This document shows positions 33,924 to 41,995 of a DNA stretch of 42,528 bases, one piece after another. Position 1 is the first letter of the stretch. The number at the start of each line of letters is the position of its first letter. The notes under the pieces are model-generated. The model saw only the letters and a program-made list of their open reading frames with translations, had not been told where the DNA came from and ran no database searches. Position numbers and translations under genes: made by a program. The stretch is from an uncultured Anaerolineae bacterium (GTDB lineage: Bacteria; Chloroflexota; Anaerolineae; Anaerolineales; Villigracilaceae): assembly GCA_903854805.1 (NCBI GenBank), contig CAINXK010000277.1, positions 1 through 42,528 of the forward strand. Direction: 5' to 3'.

Positions 33924-34799
33924 ATGGAATTATTTTTCCAACAACTTGTTAGCGGCATTTCGATTGGCGCGATCTACGCTTTGTTGGCAGTAGGGTATGC
34001 ATTGGTGTATAGCGTTTACAACTTCACCAACTGGGCCTTCGACGCTTTTATGGCCTTCGGGGCCTTCATGGCCTTCATGGCGATCACAACGTATGCATTT
34101 CCTTTCTGGCTGGCAATGATTTTTTCAATCATCTTGACGGTGGTTCTCTCTGTGGGGGCAGAAAAACTTGCATACCGCCCACTCCGTCAACGCAAAGCCC
34201 CACGCCTGTTCATGATGATTTCCGCAATGGGCGTAAATCTGGCCATTGTGAACCTTATCAATAAATATTTTGGGGGCACTTTCCGAAAATTTCCAATTCA
34301 AAGCGCTCAGCCAATATTCTTTGGTGGTGTATCCATCGGAAGAATGGATCTTCTAGCTGGCTTAATTTCATTTGGCGTTCTGGGATTGCTCTGGTTGTTT
34401 CTTTATCGTACAAAGTGGGGATTGGGAATTCGAGCCAGCGCAATCGATATCCAGACCGCCTCACTTATGGGAATCAACAATGACGCTGTAGCCATGATTA
34501 TTTTTATCATCACTGGCGTACTCTCTGCTATAGCAGGTGTTTTTTACGGCATCAAATACGCAGTCTTTCCCACGATGGGTATTGTCACGATCAAAGCAAT
34601 GATCGCCAGCATCGTCGGCGGACTCGGCAGTTTACCGGCGGCTATCGTAGGAAGTATGATCCTCGGTATATTAGAAACGCTGGTGTCGGGCTATATTTCA
34701 TCAAGCTACCGCGACCTGTTTTCTTTTTTGTTCCTGATCATCATCCTGCTATTCTTTCCCAATGGACTCATGGGCAAGAGTGGCGATGAGAAATTGTAA
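33924..34799 (+). CDS. livH: Branched-chain amino acid ABC transporter permease LivH
   Basis: A 291-residue permease. ATG 33924 is preferred because AAGGAAG lies 6 nt upstream; the in-frame ATG at 33906 has none. It is very hydrophobic, with about eight helices. LivH features are the start ELFFQQLVSGISIGAIYALLAVGYALVY, then GLGIRASAIDIQTASLMGIN (cytoplasmic ATPase-contact loop) and IVGGLGSLPAAIVGSMILGILETL. It pairs with LivM to form the channel. Confidence 0.93.
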   Translation: MELFFQQLVSGISIGAIYALLAVGYALVYSVYNFTNWAFDAFMAFGAFMAFMAITTYAFPFWLAMIFSIILTVVLSVGAEKLAYRPLRQRKAPRLFMMISAMGVNLAIVNLINKYFGGTFRKFPIQSAQPIFFGGVSIGRMDLLAGLISFGVLGLLWLFLYRTKWGLGIRASAIDIQTASLMGINNDAVAMIIFIITGVLSAIAGVFYGIKYAVFPTMGIVTIKAMIASIVGGLGSLPAAIVGSMILGILETLVSGYISSSYRDLFSFLFLIIILLFFPNGLMGKSGDEKL

Positions 34800-34817
34800 A
34801 GAAAGGACAGCCAACCA

Positions 34818-35714
34818 ATGAGCTATCTCACAGCAATCGTCATACTGAGTGGAATAAACATTATTGCAGCTATTGGAGTAGCCATCCTGACAGGTTATAC
34901 AGGCCTTTTTTCCATCGGGCATGCCGGGTTCATGGCCTTGGGTGGATATGCAAGTGCGGTATTGGTCAAAGAATTTAATATTCCATTCGTTATCGCACTA
35001 CTCGCAGGCGGCACATTTGCTGGCCTATGCAGCTTTATCATCGGTTATCCTGCTTTCCGCAGCCGGCTGCGCGGTGACTACTTCGCAATTGCAACACTTG
35101 GGTTTTCTGAAGCTATCCGATTATTATTAAATAACACCAAAACACTTGGGGCTATCAAGCTTGGGGGCGCGTTTGGATATATGAACATCCCCAATCACTC
35201 GAATGTCTACGTGGTTCTGATCGCAATGATCCTGGCGGTATTTTTTGCCCATATGTTTGTAACCTCGCAATATGGGAAAAATTGTATAGCAGTTGGGCAA
35301 GATGAAGTTGCCGCCCAAATGATGGGCGTTGATTTGCTGAAGACCAAGCTGATGGCGCTTTTCATTAGTGCTTTTTATGCCGGCGTAGCGGGAGGACTAC
35401 TAGGTTTTTATTTCGCTTACCTGAGTCCATCCTTTTTTACCATCACAAAATCATCCGACCTCCTGGCAGCCGTCGTATTCGGCGGTATTCAATCCCTGAT
35501 CGGCCCGGTTATAACCGCTTTTGTCTTAATTGCTGTCCCCGAATTGTTACGATCGCTGGCTGAATGGCGTTTGATAATATATGGTTTCTTGTTTGTAGCT
35601 GTGATGATCTTCAGACCTCAGGGCTTGTTGGGTTATGTGGAAATGAACTTGAATTTTGTGAGAGTCTTATGGAATAAATTACGCCATACACAAATCGATG
35701 CAGCGAAAGGCTAG
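34818..35714 (+). CDS. livM: Branched-chain amino acid ABC transporter permease LivM
   Basis: A 298-residue permease partner of LivH. It has GYTGLFSIGHAGFMALGGYASAVLV, RGDYFAIATLGFSEAIRLLLNN and GQDEVAAQMMGVDLLKTKLMAL, the LivM ATPase-contact loop. AAAGGACAG lies upstream of the ATG, 18 bases after livH. The C-terminal RPQGLLG is typical of the family. Confidence 0.93.
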   Translation: MSYLTAIVILSGINIIAAIGVAILTGYTGLFSIGHAGFMALGGYASAVLVKEFNIPFVIALLAGGTFAGLCSFIIGYPAFRSRLRGDYFAIATLGFSEAIRLLLNNTKTLGAIKLGGAFGYMNIPNHSNVYVVLIAMILAVFFAHMFVTSQYGKNCIAVGQDEVAAQMMGVDLLKTKLMALFISAFYAGVAGGLLGFYFAYLSPSFFTITKSSDLLAAVVFGGIQSLIGPVITAFVLIAVPELLRSLAEWRLIIYGFLFVAVMIFRPQGLLGYVEMNLNFVRVLWNKLRHTQIDAAKG

Positions 35715-35723
35715 GGAACTCAG

Positions 35724-36542
35724 ATGAGCACAGACAATAATCCATCAGGTGAAATCATCGCCATTAATAACCTGACTGTGGACTTTGGCGGCGTCAGGGC
35801 CGTTAATGATGTCTCTCTATCCTTAAAGGCTGGCGAGATGGTTGCTCTCATTGGTCCAAACGGCGCAGGAAAGACAACAGTTTTCAACTTAATCACAAAT
35901 GCCATCAAGCCAACTTCTGGTCAGATTCTACTGAACGGAAAAAGTATTCTTGGGGTGTCCCCGGACAAGATTTGCCGAATGGGAATTAGCCGTACATTTC
36001 AAAACATTCGTCTCTTTCCCCAAATGACAGCTTACGAGAACGTCGAACTGGGTTTGCATAGTAAGCCGTTATATACATTCGCAGAAGCGTTTTTCCGAAC
36101 ACCTAGAGCGCACCAGGCAGAGTTAAATACTCGCAAAAAAGCGCTTGAATTGCTTGAAATGGTCAATTTGAAGGATCATGCCCACGCAAGAGCATCCAGC
36201 CTGCCTTATGGCTTACAGCGGCGTCTGGAGATAGCTCGTGCCATGGCCACCTCTCCACAGCTGCTGCTGCTCGACGAACCGGCTGCTGGCATGAATGAAG
36301 ATGAGTGTAATGATTTAATAGAACTGATCCGGCAAATCCATAAAGCCATGAACTATACAATTATCATCATCGAACACCATATGGCTGTAGTCATGGATCT
36401 TTGTCGTGGATCGCGCATCTATGTACTTAGCCTGGGTTCTCTCCTCGCAGTAGGCAGCCCGGACCAAATCCAGAATAACCCGCAAGTCATCAAAGCTTAC
36501 CTGGGAGAAAGAAAAAATGCAAGAGAAAACTCCAATGCTTGA
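35724..36542 (+). CDS. livG: Branched-chain amino acid ABC transporter ATPase LivG
   Basis: A 272-residue ABC ATPase. Walker A GPNGAGKTTVFNLI, Q-loop region SRTFQNIRLFPQMTAYENV, signature SSLPYGLQRRLEIARA, Walker B LLLLDEPAAGMNEDE and switch His in IIEHHM are all intact. TAGGGAACT precedes the ATG. It overlaps the start of livF by 26 bases. The length and C-terminal ending (IQNNPQVIKAYLGE) are typical of LivG. Confidence 0.94.
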   Translation: MSTDNNPSGEIIAINNLTVDFGGVRAVNDVSLSLKAGEMVALIGPNGAGKTTVFNLITNAIKPTSGQILLNGKSILGVSPDKICRMGISRTFQNIRLFPQMTAYENVELGLHSKPLYTFAEAFFRTPRAHQAELNTRKKALELLEMVNLKDHAHARASSLPYGLQRRLEIARAMATSPQLLLLDEPAAGMNEDECNDLIELIRQIHKAMNYTIIIIEHHMAVVMDLCRGSRIYVLSLGSLLAVGSPDQIQNNPQVIKAYLGERKNARENSNA

Positions 36543-37242
36543 TGTCCGCGATCTTTCTGTTTATTATGGCGGCATTTGCGCTATAAATAAGGTGAACCTA
36601 CACGTTGACCAGGGCGAGATCGTCGCTGTGATTGGCGCCAATGGCGCTGGAAAATCCACTCTGATGAAGACAATCGCAGCGATTAAACCACAAGTTTCGG
36701 GTTCCATCTTTTTCAAAGGCAAACCTTTGGTAAAAGAACCCCACAACGTGGTGACCAGTGGAATTACATTAGTACCTGAAGGTCGCCGAATTTTCTCACC
36801 ATTATCTGTGCGAGAAAACTTGATGGTTGGAGCGTACACTCGATCAAATCGTGATGAAATTGAAAAGATGATGGAAGAAGTCTTTCAGCTTTTCCCTCGC
36901 TTGAAAGAGCGCATTAACCAACGGGGCGGAACACTATCCGGCGGAGAACAGCAGATGCTTGCAGTTGGACGCGCGCTAATGTCACAGCCACAGATGCTGA
37001 TGCTGGACGAGCCATCCCTGGGTTTGGCGCCAATCATCATTGACTCGATGTTCGAAACAATTGTTCGGCTAAACCGTGAATTAGGATTGACCATTCTACT
37101 CGTCGAACAAAACGCATCACTTGCTTTGGAAATGTGTAATCGTGCCTATGTGTTAAAGACAGGTCAAATCACAATGGAAGGCACGGGCCGGGAACTGCTT
37201 GATGATCCTCGCGTTCGCGCCAACTACCTGGGTGTGAAGTAG
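36517..37242 (+). CDS. livF: Branched-chain amino acid ABC transporter ATPase LivF
   Basis: A 241-residue ABC ATPase. Walker A GANGAGKSTLMKTI, LVPEGRRIFSPLSVRENL, signature TLSGGEQQMLAVGRAL, Walker B MLMLDEPSLGLAP and switch region VEQNASLAL are intact. The ATG at 36517, with GGGAGA upstream, overlaps livG by 26 bases; an ATG at 36535 is a possible shorter start. It forms the heterodimeric motor with LivG. A terminator follows. Confidence 0.94.
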   Translation: MQEKTPMLDVRDLSVYYGGICAINKVNLHVDQGEIVAVIGANGAGKSTLMKTIAAIKPQVSGSIFFKGKPLVKEPHNVVTSGITLVPEGRRIFSPLSVRENLMVGAYTRSNRDEIEKMMEEVFQLFPRLKERINQRGGTLSGGEQQMLAVGRALMSQPQMLMLDEPSLGLAPIIIDSMFETIVRLNRELGLTILLVEQNASLALEMCNRAYVLKTGQITMEGTGRELLDDPRVRANYLGVK

Positions 37243-37253
37243 CTTCTCCAAAT

Positions 37254-37292
37254 AAAAAGAGCTGTCCGTGAATAAGCGGCAGCTCCTTTTTA
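37254..37292. terminator. Terminator between livF and the convergent Fe-S gene
   Basis: AAAAAGAGCTG (37254-37264) pairs with CAGCTC and the following C-TTTTT (37280-37291, one bulged C), helped by inner CCG with CGG. A and T runs on both sides suit both strands. Confidence 0.8.
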
Positions 37293-37311
37293 TTTCCAAT
37301 CAGAAAGACCA

Positions 37312-38370
37312 TTAGATGCCCCGTGCGGACAACCTACTTTCCCCCCAATCCGCCCTGGTTTCAGGCACAGATAAAATCTCCCACTCTGGGCGGCGCACCA
37401 AACCCAACGCATCATTCTCGCAGGTCAACACACACACTCCGCATCCAACACATCTAACCGCGTCAACTTCAACTCCATTTTTCATTATTAGAGCATTAAA
37501 CATGCAAGCATCCACGCATAAGCCACAGGCACTGCACAAAATCGAATCCACTTTATTCACAAATGCAGAACGGGCCACCACGTTTGCAATTCCAAGATTA
37601 GCCATACCACGCAAAATACCGCAAGAACAGGTGCAACAATTGCAGATATAGTGAACTCCTTCAAGGTTGTTGCTGACTGAGTGGACCAGACCTGCTTCGG
37701 CCGCGCGCCGCAATGTTTCCAGGGCTTGATCTCGATTAACAGCCCTGATGTTTTGGTTATTGTCGAATGCACCCTGGCGTTGATCGAGAATCATGCATAC
37801 ATCGACCGGATGTTCACAAGCCTCACCAATCAATGACTTTTGCTTTCGGCAAATACAGTCCAGAACGCCCCAGGCCTGGGCGCCATTTACCAGGTCTGAT
37901 GCACTTTCAAAAGGATGTACTTCCATACTATTTCGAACGCTTTTCCCAATCGGGATTACGCGATGAAATTGTGGTTGAACACGTAGAACTTCACCAAACG
38001 CATCATCAAAGTACGCTTCAAAGAGGTTAGCCAGTTCCACATCCATATTATTGACTTGCATTTCATATATTCCAACAACAAATGGCATGATGCGATAACC
38101 CAAACCAGCCTCACCCCTCCCAACGTCAATCAAACCTCGGCGAGCCATGCTTTTTAACGTCTGGCGCAGTTGGCTTGCATCGACACATTGGCGCGTGGCA
38201 ATAGCTTCAACACTTTCTAAACAGTTGGATAAGCTGGCAGCCAATTCAGCTTCTTCAACTGTGAATAATTTTTCTAAAATACGAAGTTCAACACCATTCT
38301 TCGATTGTGGGAATCCATTCGGCAAAGCATCCAAACTTTTTGCAAGGTATTTATATGCATTGTCTGTCAT
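37312..38370 (-). CDS. Winged-helix protein with 4Fe-4S ferredoxin domain and extra Cys motifs
   Basis: A 352-residue protein; ATG 38370 is chosen since AAGGA lies 8 nt upstream, whereas the in-frame ATG at 38379 has almost no spacing. An N-terminal winged-helix-like part (about 25-95, AIATRQCVDASQLRQTLKSMARRGLIDVG) is followed by a middle domain with CICR (172-175), Cys 185 and Cys 192, then a CNCCTCSC cluster (243-250). The C terminus holds two ferredoxin motifs, CSACGLCVDAC (279-289) and CVGCGVCVLTC (307-317). The protein is cytoplasmic. It may be an electron carrier or a redox-sensing regulator; the partner is unknown. It converges with livF and has its own start. Confidence 0.78.
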   Translation of the reverse strand: MTDNAYKYLAKSLDALPNGFPQSKNGVELRILEKLFTVEEAELAASLSNCLESVEAIATRQCVDASQLRQTLKSMARRGLIDVGRGEAGLGYRIMPFVVGIYEMQVNNMDVELANLFEAYFDDAFGEVLRVQPQFHRVIPIGKSVRNSMEVHPFESASDLVNGAQAWGVLDCICRKQKSLIGEACEHPVDVCMILDQRQGAFDNNQNIRAVNRDQALETLRRAAEAGLVHSVSNNLEGVHYICNCCTCSCGILRGMANLGIANVVARSAFVNKVDSILCSACGLCVDACMFNALIMKNGVEVDAVRCVGCGVCVLTCENDALGLVRRPEWEILSVPETRADWGESRLSARGI

Positions 38371-38517
38371 CGCAATCATCCTTCAATACAAGTATTTTTC
38401 CAGTATACTCACTTGCTAAGTTTGGAATAGTGTCAAATGTCTTAAATTATTAAATGACCCACTGAATTTATAAAAAAATAATGACCATCAGCAAATAACG
38501 CTAATAGTCATTATTAA

Positions 38518-38602
38518 TGGTGCGCTGAGAGGGACTTGAACCCTCACGCCTTGCGGCACATGGCCCTCAACCATGCCTGTCTGCCAATTCCAGCACCAGC
38601 GC
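38518..38602 (-). tRNA. tRNA-Leu (anticodon GAG)
   Basis: On the minus strand the 5' acceptor arm GCGCTGG pairs with the 3' end, followed by discriminator A and encoded CCA (38520-38518). The anticodon arm is CATGG, loop TTGAGGG, CCATG, giving anticodon GAG for CUC/CUU. A variable arm (GCCGCAAGGCG), expected for a class II tRNA-Leu, and the T loop GGTTCAAGTCC are present. The length is 85 nt with CCA. Confidence 0.96.
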
Positions 38603-38676
38603 AAGCAAGGACGTATTATAATCACCTTCGTTCGTCTGTCAAGCTAATCCAGCAAACCGATTTTAACCGGGATAAA

Positions 38677-39783
38677 ATGCAACTAAAGACCAAACCTATC
38701 ATTCTTTCATTGATCGTCATTTTTGGCATCACGATACTTGCTTTTCTGGTTACTTCGTCCGTACGGTATACATCGCCAACAGCAGTATTCCAATACATAA
38801 AAACCCATCCAAGGGATGTCGCCATTGTTTGTCTTGATCCATCTAAACCACAACTTGGATATTTCCTGAATGCGGATGAACCATTTCCGCTGGCTTCTAC
38901 ATACAAATTGGTGTTGTTATCTGCTTACGCAAACGAAGTTGCGCTTGGAGGATTGGATCCAAAAGAAACATTGCCAATTTCCGAGTTGGAAAAATACTAT
39001 TTACCTGGCACCGATGGAGGCGCTCATCTTGAGTTCATCAAATCGCTAAGAACTTCACGCACAAGCGTGAACATCGATGAAGTCGTTGACGCCATGTCTA
39101 CCTTTGGTTCAAACGCCGCAACTGACTATCTGATATCCCGCCTGAAAAAAACAGATTTTCCCAATCTTTTCAAACGCCTTGGACTGACACAAACCAGTCA
39201 GCCGACCTCATTTCTTGGTCTTTATCTTTTTATCAATAACCACGAAACTGGGTTGTATGCCGAAGAACAGCTTTCACCAGAAGAAATCAGGGCAGAACAA
39301 TCTCGGCTTGCAGATTTATTCGTGAACGATCCTGATTGGCGAAAAACAGAAATTGAGTTTATAACCAAACCAACCAATGCCGCACCACTTTTTGTGCAAA
39401 AACAGGTGGTAAGCTCCTTTGGCGTGAATGGCTCAGCCAACGATATTTCACGAATTTTGCTGGCGGTTTATGGCAATTCCAGCGTTTTTAGTTCTCAAGA
39501 ACAAACCATTATGCGTAATCATCTGGAATGGCCAATGCGCCATAATCCAGAAAAAACAAAAGACTTTAAAGTTCTAGCATCTGCAAGCGGTGCCTGGCCA
39601 GCGGTGCTAACATCTGCCTGGTTTGCCCAAACTCAAAATGCAAATGCGCAAGTGTTGGTTGTTCTATATCGAAACGTCCCGGATGATTTCTGGAACACTT
39701 GGATTTCAACATTTTCGCATCAACAGTTTGAAAATCAGGTATTATCCAGCTCAGATTGTTCTCTTTTTCATCAAGTTCAATAA
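38677..39783 (+). CDS. Beta-lactamase-like serine hydrolase, membrane-anchored
   Basis: A 369-residue protein with an N-terminal membrane helix (about residues 8-27) and an extracellular serine hydrolase domain of the class A beta-lactamase/DD-peptidase fold. The nucleophile motif is STYK (74-77); the second motif position reads SNA in STFGSNAATD (145-147). The third KTG-type motif is not clear (SASGAWPAV region), so antibiotic hydrolysis is doubtful and a peptidase or esterase is possible. The longer frame to 38536 is rejected because it runs through the tRNA gene; ATG 38677 has GGGA upstream. Confidence 0.75.
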   Translation: MQLKTKPIILSLIVIFGITILAFLVTSSVRYTSPTAVFQYIKTHPRDVAIVCLDPSKPQLGYFLNADEPFPLASTYKLVLLSAYANEVALGGLDPKETLPISELEKYYLPGTDGGAHLEFIKSLRTSRTSVNIDEVVDAMSTFGSNAATDYLISRLKKTDFPNLFKRLGLTQTSQPTSFLGLYLFINNHETGLYAEEQLSPEEIRAEQSRLADLFVNDPDWRKTEIEFITKPTNAAPLFVQKQVVSSFGVNGSANDISRILLAVYGNSSVFSSQEQTIMRNHLEWPMRHNPEKTKDFKVLASASGAWPAVLTSAWFAQTQNANAQVLVVLYRNVPDDFWNTWISTFSHQQFENQVLSSSDCSLFHQVQ

Positions 39784-39808
39784 TTCCAAGCATAACCGGA
39801 GCATTATT

Positions 39809-40837
39809 ATGATCAGAATCGTTCTTGACGCCATGGGCAGTGACAGCCACCCCACTCCTGATGTTATCGGTGCTGTCCTGGCTGCCCGTGAGTACGGCGT
39901 GGAAATAATCCTGGTGGGTGATGAGGCCCGTATCAAACCTATCCTGGAAGCGCAAAATCCGGGCAACCTTCCCATTCGCATTGTGCATGCCCCAGAAATG
40001 CTTACGATGGAAGACAAAGGCGAAGCACTTGCCTTTAAGGCCCGCCACAAAGACTCGAAAAACTCGATGGCAATCGGTATCGATTTAATAAAAAAAGGTG
40101 AGGCAGATGCCTTTGTTACTGCGGGAAACACTGGCGCGGCCTGGCTGACGGCATTATTCCGCCTAGGCCGAATTCGCGGCGTTGAAAAGCCCGCCCTGGC
40201 AGCCGTTTTCCCGACCGCCAAAGGTTCCTGCGTGGTATTGGATATTGGCGCAAACCCTGATTGCGAACCGCAAAACATTCTCCAATTTGCAATTATGGGA
40301 AGTATTTATGCAGAAAAAGTTCGAGGAATCCAAAATCCAACTATTGGCTTACTCTCCAACGGCGAAGAGGAAGGCAAAGGCAACCACCTTGTAAAAGAGG
40401 CGACACCATTATTGAAAAACGCCGGCTTAAATTTCTTTGGAAATGTAGAGGGAAAAGAAGTGATCGGTGGATCAGTCGACGTTGCGGTCACGGATGGTTT
40501 CACCGGAAACATTATGCTTAAATCTTCCGAAGCGGTTGCAAAATTAATCGTTGATAATATCAAGGTTGCCATTAAAAATGGCGGTCCACTCGCTATGCTG
40601 GGTGGTTTGCTGATCAAACCTGCGCTCGGAAAAATTAAAAAATTGCTTGACCCCAGTGAAGAAGGCGCAGCGCCCCTATTGGGTGTCAATGGTCTGGTGT
40701 TCATTGGGCATGGGCGATCTGATGAAGTTGCAATCAAGAATGCCATCCGCGTAGCCAGAAACGCAGTCGAATCTGGCGTATTGGAAGCCATGAAAACCAG
40801 TCTGCAAGATCGCATTCAAACTGCACGGGGAGAGTAA
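39809..40837 (+). CDS. plsX: Phosphate acyltransferase PlsX
   Basis: Makes acyl-phosphate from acyl-ACP for membrane phospholipid synthesis via PlsY. It is 342 residues from ATG 39809 (CGGAG upstream); the longer frame upstream overlaps the hydrolase gene and is rejected. Motifs: IVLDAMGSDSHP at the N terminus, VTAGNTGA, DIGANPDC, GLLSNGEEEGKG and VTDGFTGNIMLK. No fab genes follow directly; the common plsX-fabD or rpmF-plsX order is not seen here. Confidence 0.95.
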   Translation: MIRIVLDAMGSDSHPTPDVIGAVLAAREYGVEIILVGDEARIKPILEAQNPGNLPIRIVHAPEMLTMEDKGEALAFKARHKDSKNSMAIGIDLIKKGEADAFVTAGNTGAAWLTALFRLGRIRGVEKPALAAVFPTAKGSCVVLDIGANPDCEPQNILQFAIMGSIYAEKVRGIQNPTIGLLSNGEEEGKGNHLVKEATPLLKNAGLNFFGNVEGKEVIGGSVDVAVTDGFTGNIMLKSSEAVAKLIVDNIKVAIKNGGPLAMLGGLLIKPALGKIKKLLDPSEEGAAPLLGVNGLVFIGHGRSDEVAIKNAIRVARNAVESGVLEAMKTSLQDRIQTARGE

Positions 40838-41050
40838 ATAACAAATTTTTCCAAGCAATATTTTGAATGGCATCATATCCCTGCATTTCCCCCCGAACAG
40901 GCAATATCCGCCATTCGCGCCAATATCACGAGCCCTTCTAAATAGAGACCATCATCTAGAACGGCTCTCCGCAATTATCTTTTGGTTTTCTGTGCCCTGT
41001 TTTTTTTAAACCATTCATAATTGACTTACCCAATATCACCCGAGGAATTC

Positions 41051-41758
41051 ATGAAAATACTGACTCAAGAAAAAACTATTCGGCGTAACGCCAAGATTGG
41101 ACAATACACCAGTCTGGCATCCCTGGTTATCCTTGCGGGCGGCATGTATGTCTCCTTTGTTTACCCTACCCAGCTTTACATTTCTTTCCTGGCGCTCTTC
41201 GTTGGGTTTATCCTTTCGCAGGTTGGCATCTACTTCGGCAATCGTTGGGGCCGCCGCCCTCGCATCGACGAACGGCTGACAGCCGCCCTCAAAGGGCTGA
41301 CAAAAGACTACACCCTGTATCATTTTCTCTCACCTGTTAACCACCTTTTGGTGGGCCCGGCTGGCATTTGGATCATTGAGCCTTATTATCAACGCGGTAC
41401 GATTGTTTTTGAACGCGGAAAATGGAAACAGAAAGGCGGCGGGTTTATGCTTGCTTACCTGAAAATCTTTGCCCAGGAAGGCTTGGGACGCCCGGATATC
41501 GAAACAAAAGCCGATCTAGATGGGCTAACTATTGCCTTGAAGAAAACACTTGGTGAAGATCAGCCAATTCCGCCAATCAACATCGTCATGGTTTTTACGG
41601 ATGACCGGGTGGTGTTACAGCCGGAAAATTCCCCCATCCCAGCCATGAAGATCGAAATGCTTAAAGAATATTTGCGTAAATATGCCAAACAAACTCCATT
41701 CTCAACTGCGGAGAGCAAGCGCATAACAGACGTCCTGCCATCTGAGAACGTCGAGTAG
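41051..41758 (+). CDS. Membrane protein with NERD-like domain
   Basis: A 235-residue protein from ATG 41051 (GAGGAAT upstream); an in-frame TTG at 41021 is less likely. Two membrane helices cover about residues 17-37 and 42-62. The soluble part has LLVGPAGIWIIEPYYQRGTIVFERGKWKQKGG, resembling the NERD (nuclease-related) fold in which a Gly-rich strand precedes acidic/basic catalytic residues. Nuclease activity is not proved by the sequence, since the usual catalytic Glu/Lys pattern is only partly visible. The role is unknown. A strong terminator follows. Confidence 0.6.
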   Translation: MKILTQEKTIRRNAKIGQYTSLASLVILAGGMYVSFVYPTQLYISFLALFVGFILSQVGIYFGNRWGRRPRIDERLTAALKGLTKDYTLYHFLSPVNHLLVGPAGIWIIEPYYQRGTIVFERGKWKQKGGGFMLAYLKIFAQEGLGRPDIETKADLDGLTIALKKTLGEDQPIPPINIVMVFTDDRVVLQPENSPIPAMKIEMLKEYLRKYAKQTPFSTAESKRITDVLPSENVE

Positions 41759-41781
41759 CTAAATCCATTCGGCTATCAACC

Positions 41782-41818
41782 AAGATGGCCCTGGTCTATT
41801 TGCCAGGGCCATCTTTCA
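41782..41818 (+). terminator. Terminator after the NERD-like gene
   Basis: AAGATGGCCCTGG (41782-41794) pairs with CCAGGGCCATCTT (41803-41815), a 13-bp perfect stem with an 8-nt loop. The T tract is short. Confidence 0.8.
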
Positions 41819-41995
41819 TTCAAAATGATGCTAGAACCCGCTAACACATCACGAAATATCTTCCCTTTCCCGGTGAGTTCGCTCGGGCAACCCGCGCACG
41901 GAGTCTAAAATTACTTTTTATTTCGAACGCCTGTTTCATGGTAAACTAAAATTCACCACTTCAAGCAAAATTAATTATTAAAAATAGAGATTCTT

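Noticed and set aside
38371..38517. TTGACA on the minus strand upstream of the Fe-S protein with TATACT downstream
   Set aside because: The spacing is about 23 bp, too long for one promoter; no promoter is called.
38536..38676. Upstream extension of the serine hydrolase frame
   Set aside because: It runs through the tRNA-Leu gene on the other strand; ATG 38677 gives a membrane anchor and a ribosome-binding site.
39623..39808. Upstream extension of plsX
   Set aside because: It overlaps the serine hydrolase coding region; PlsX proteins begin at MIRIVLDAMG, matching ATG 39809.
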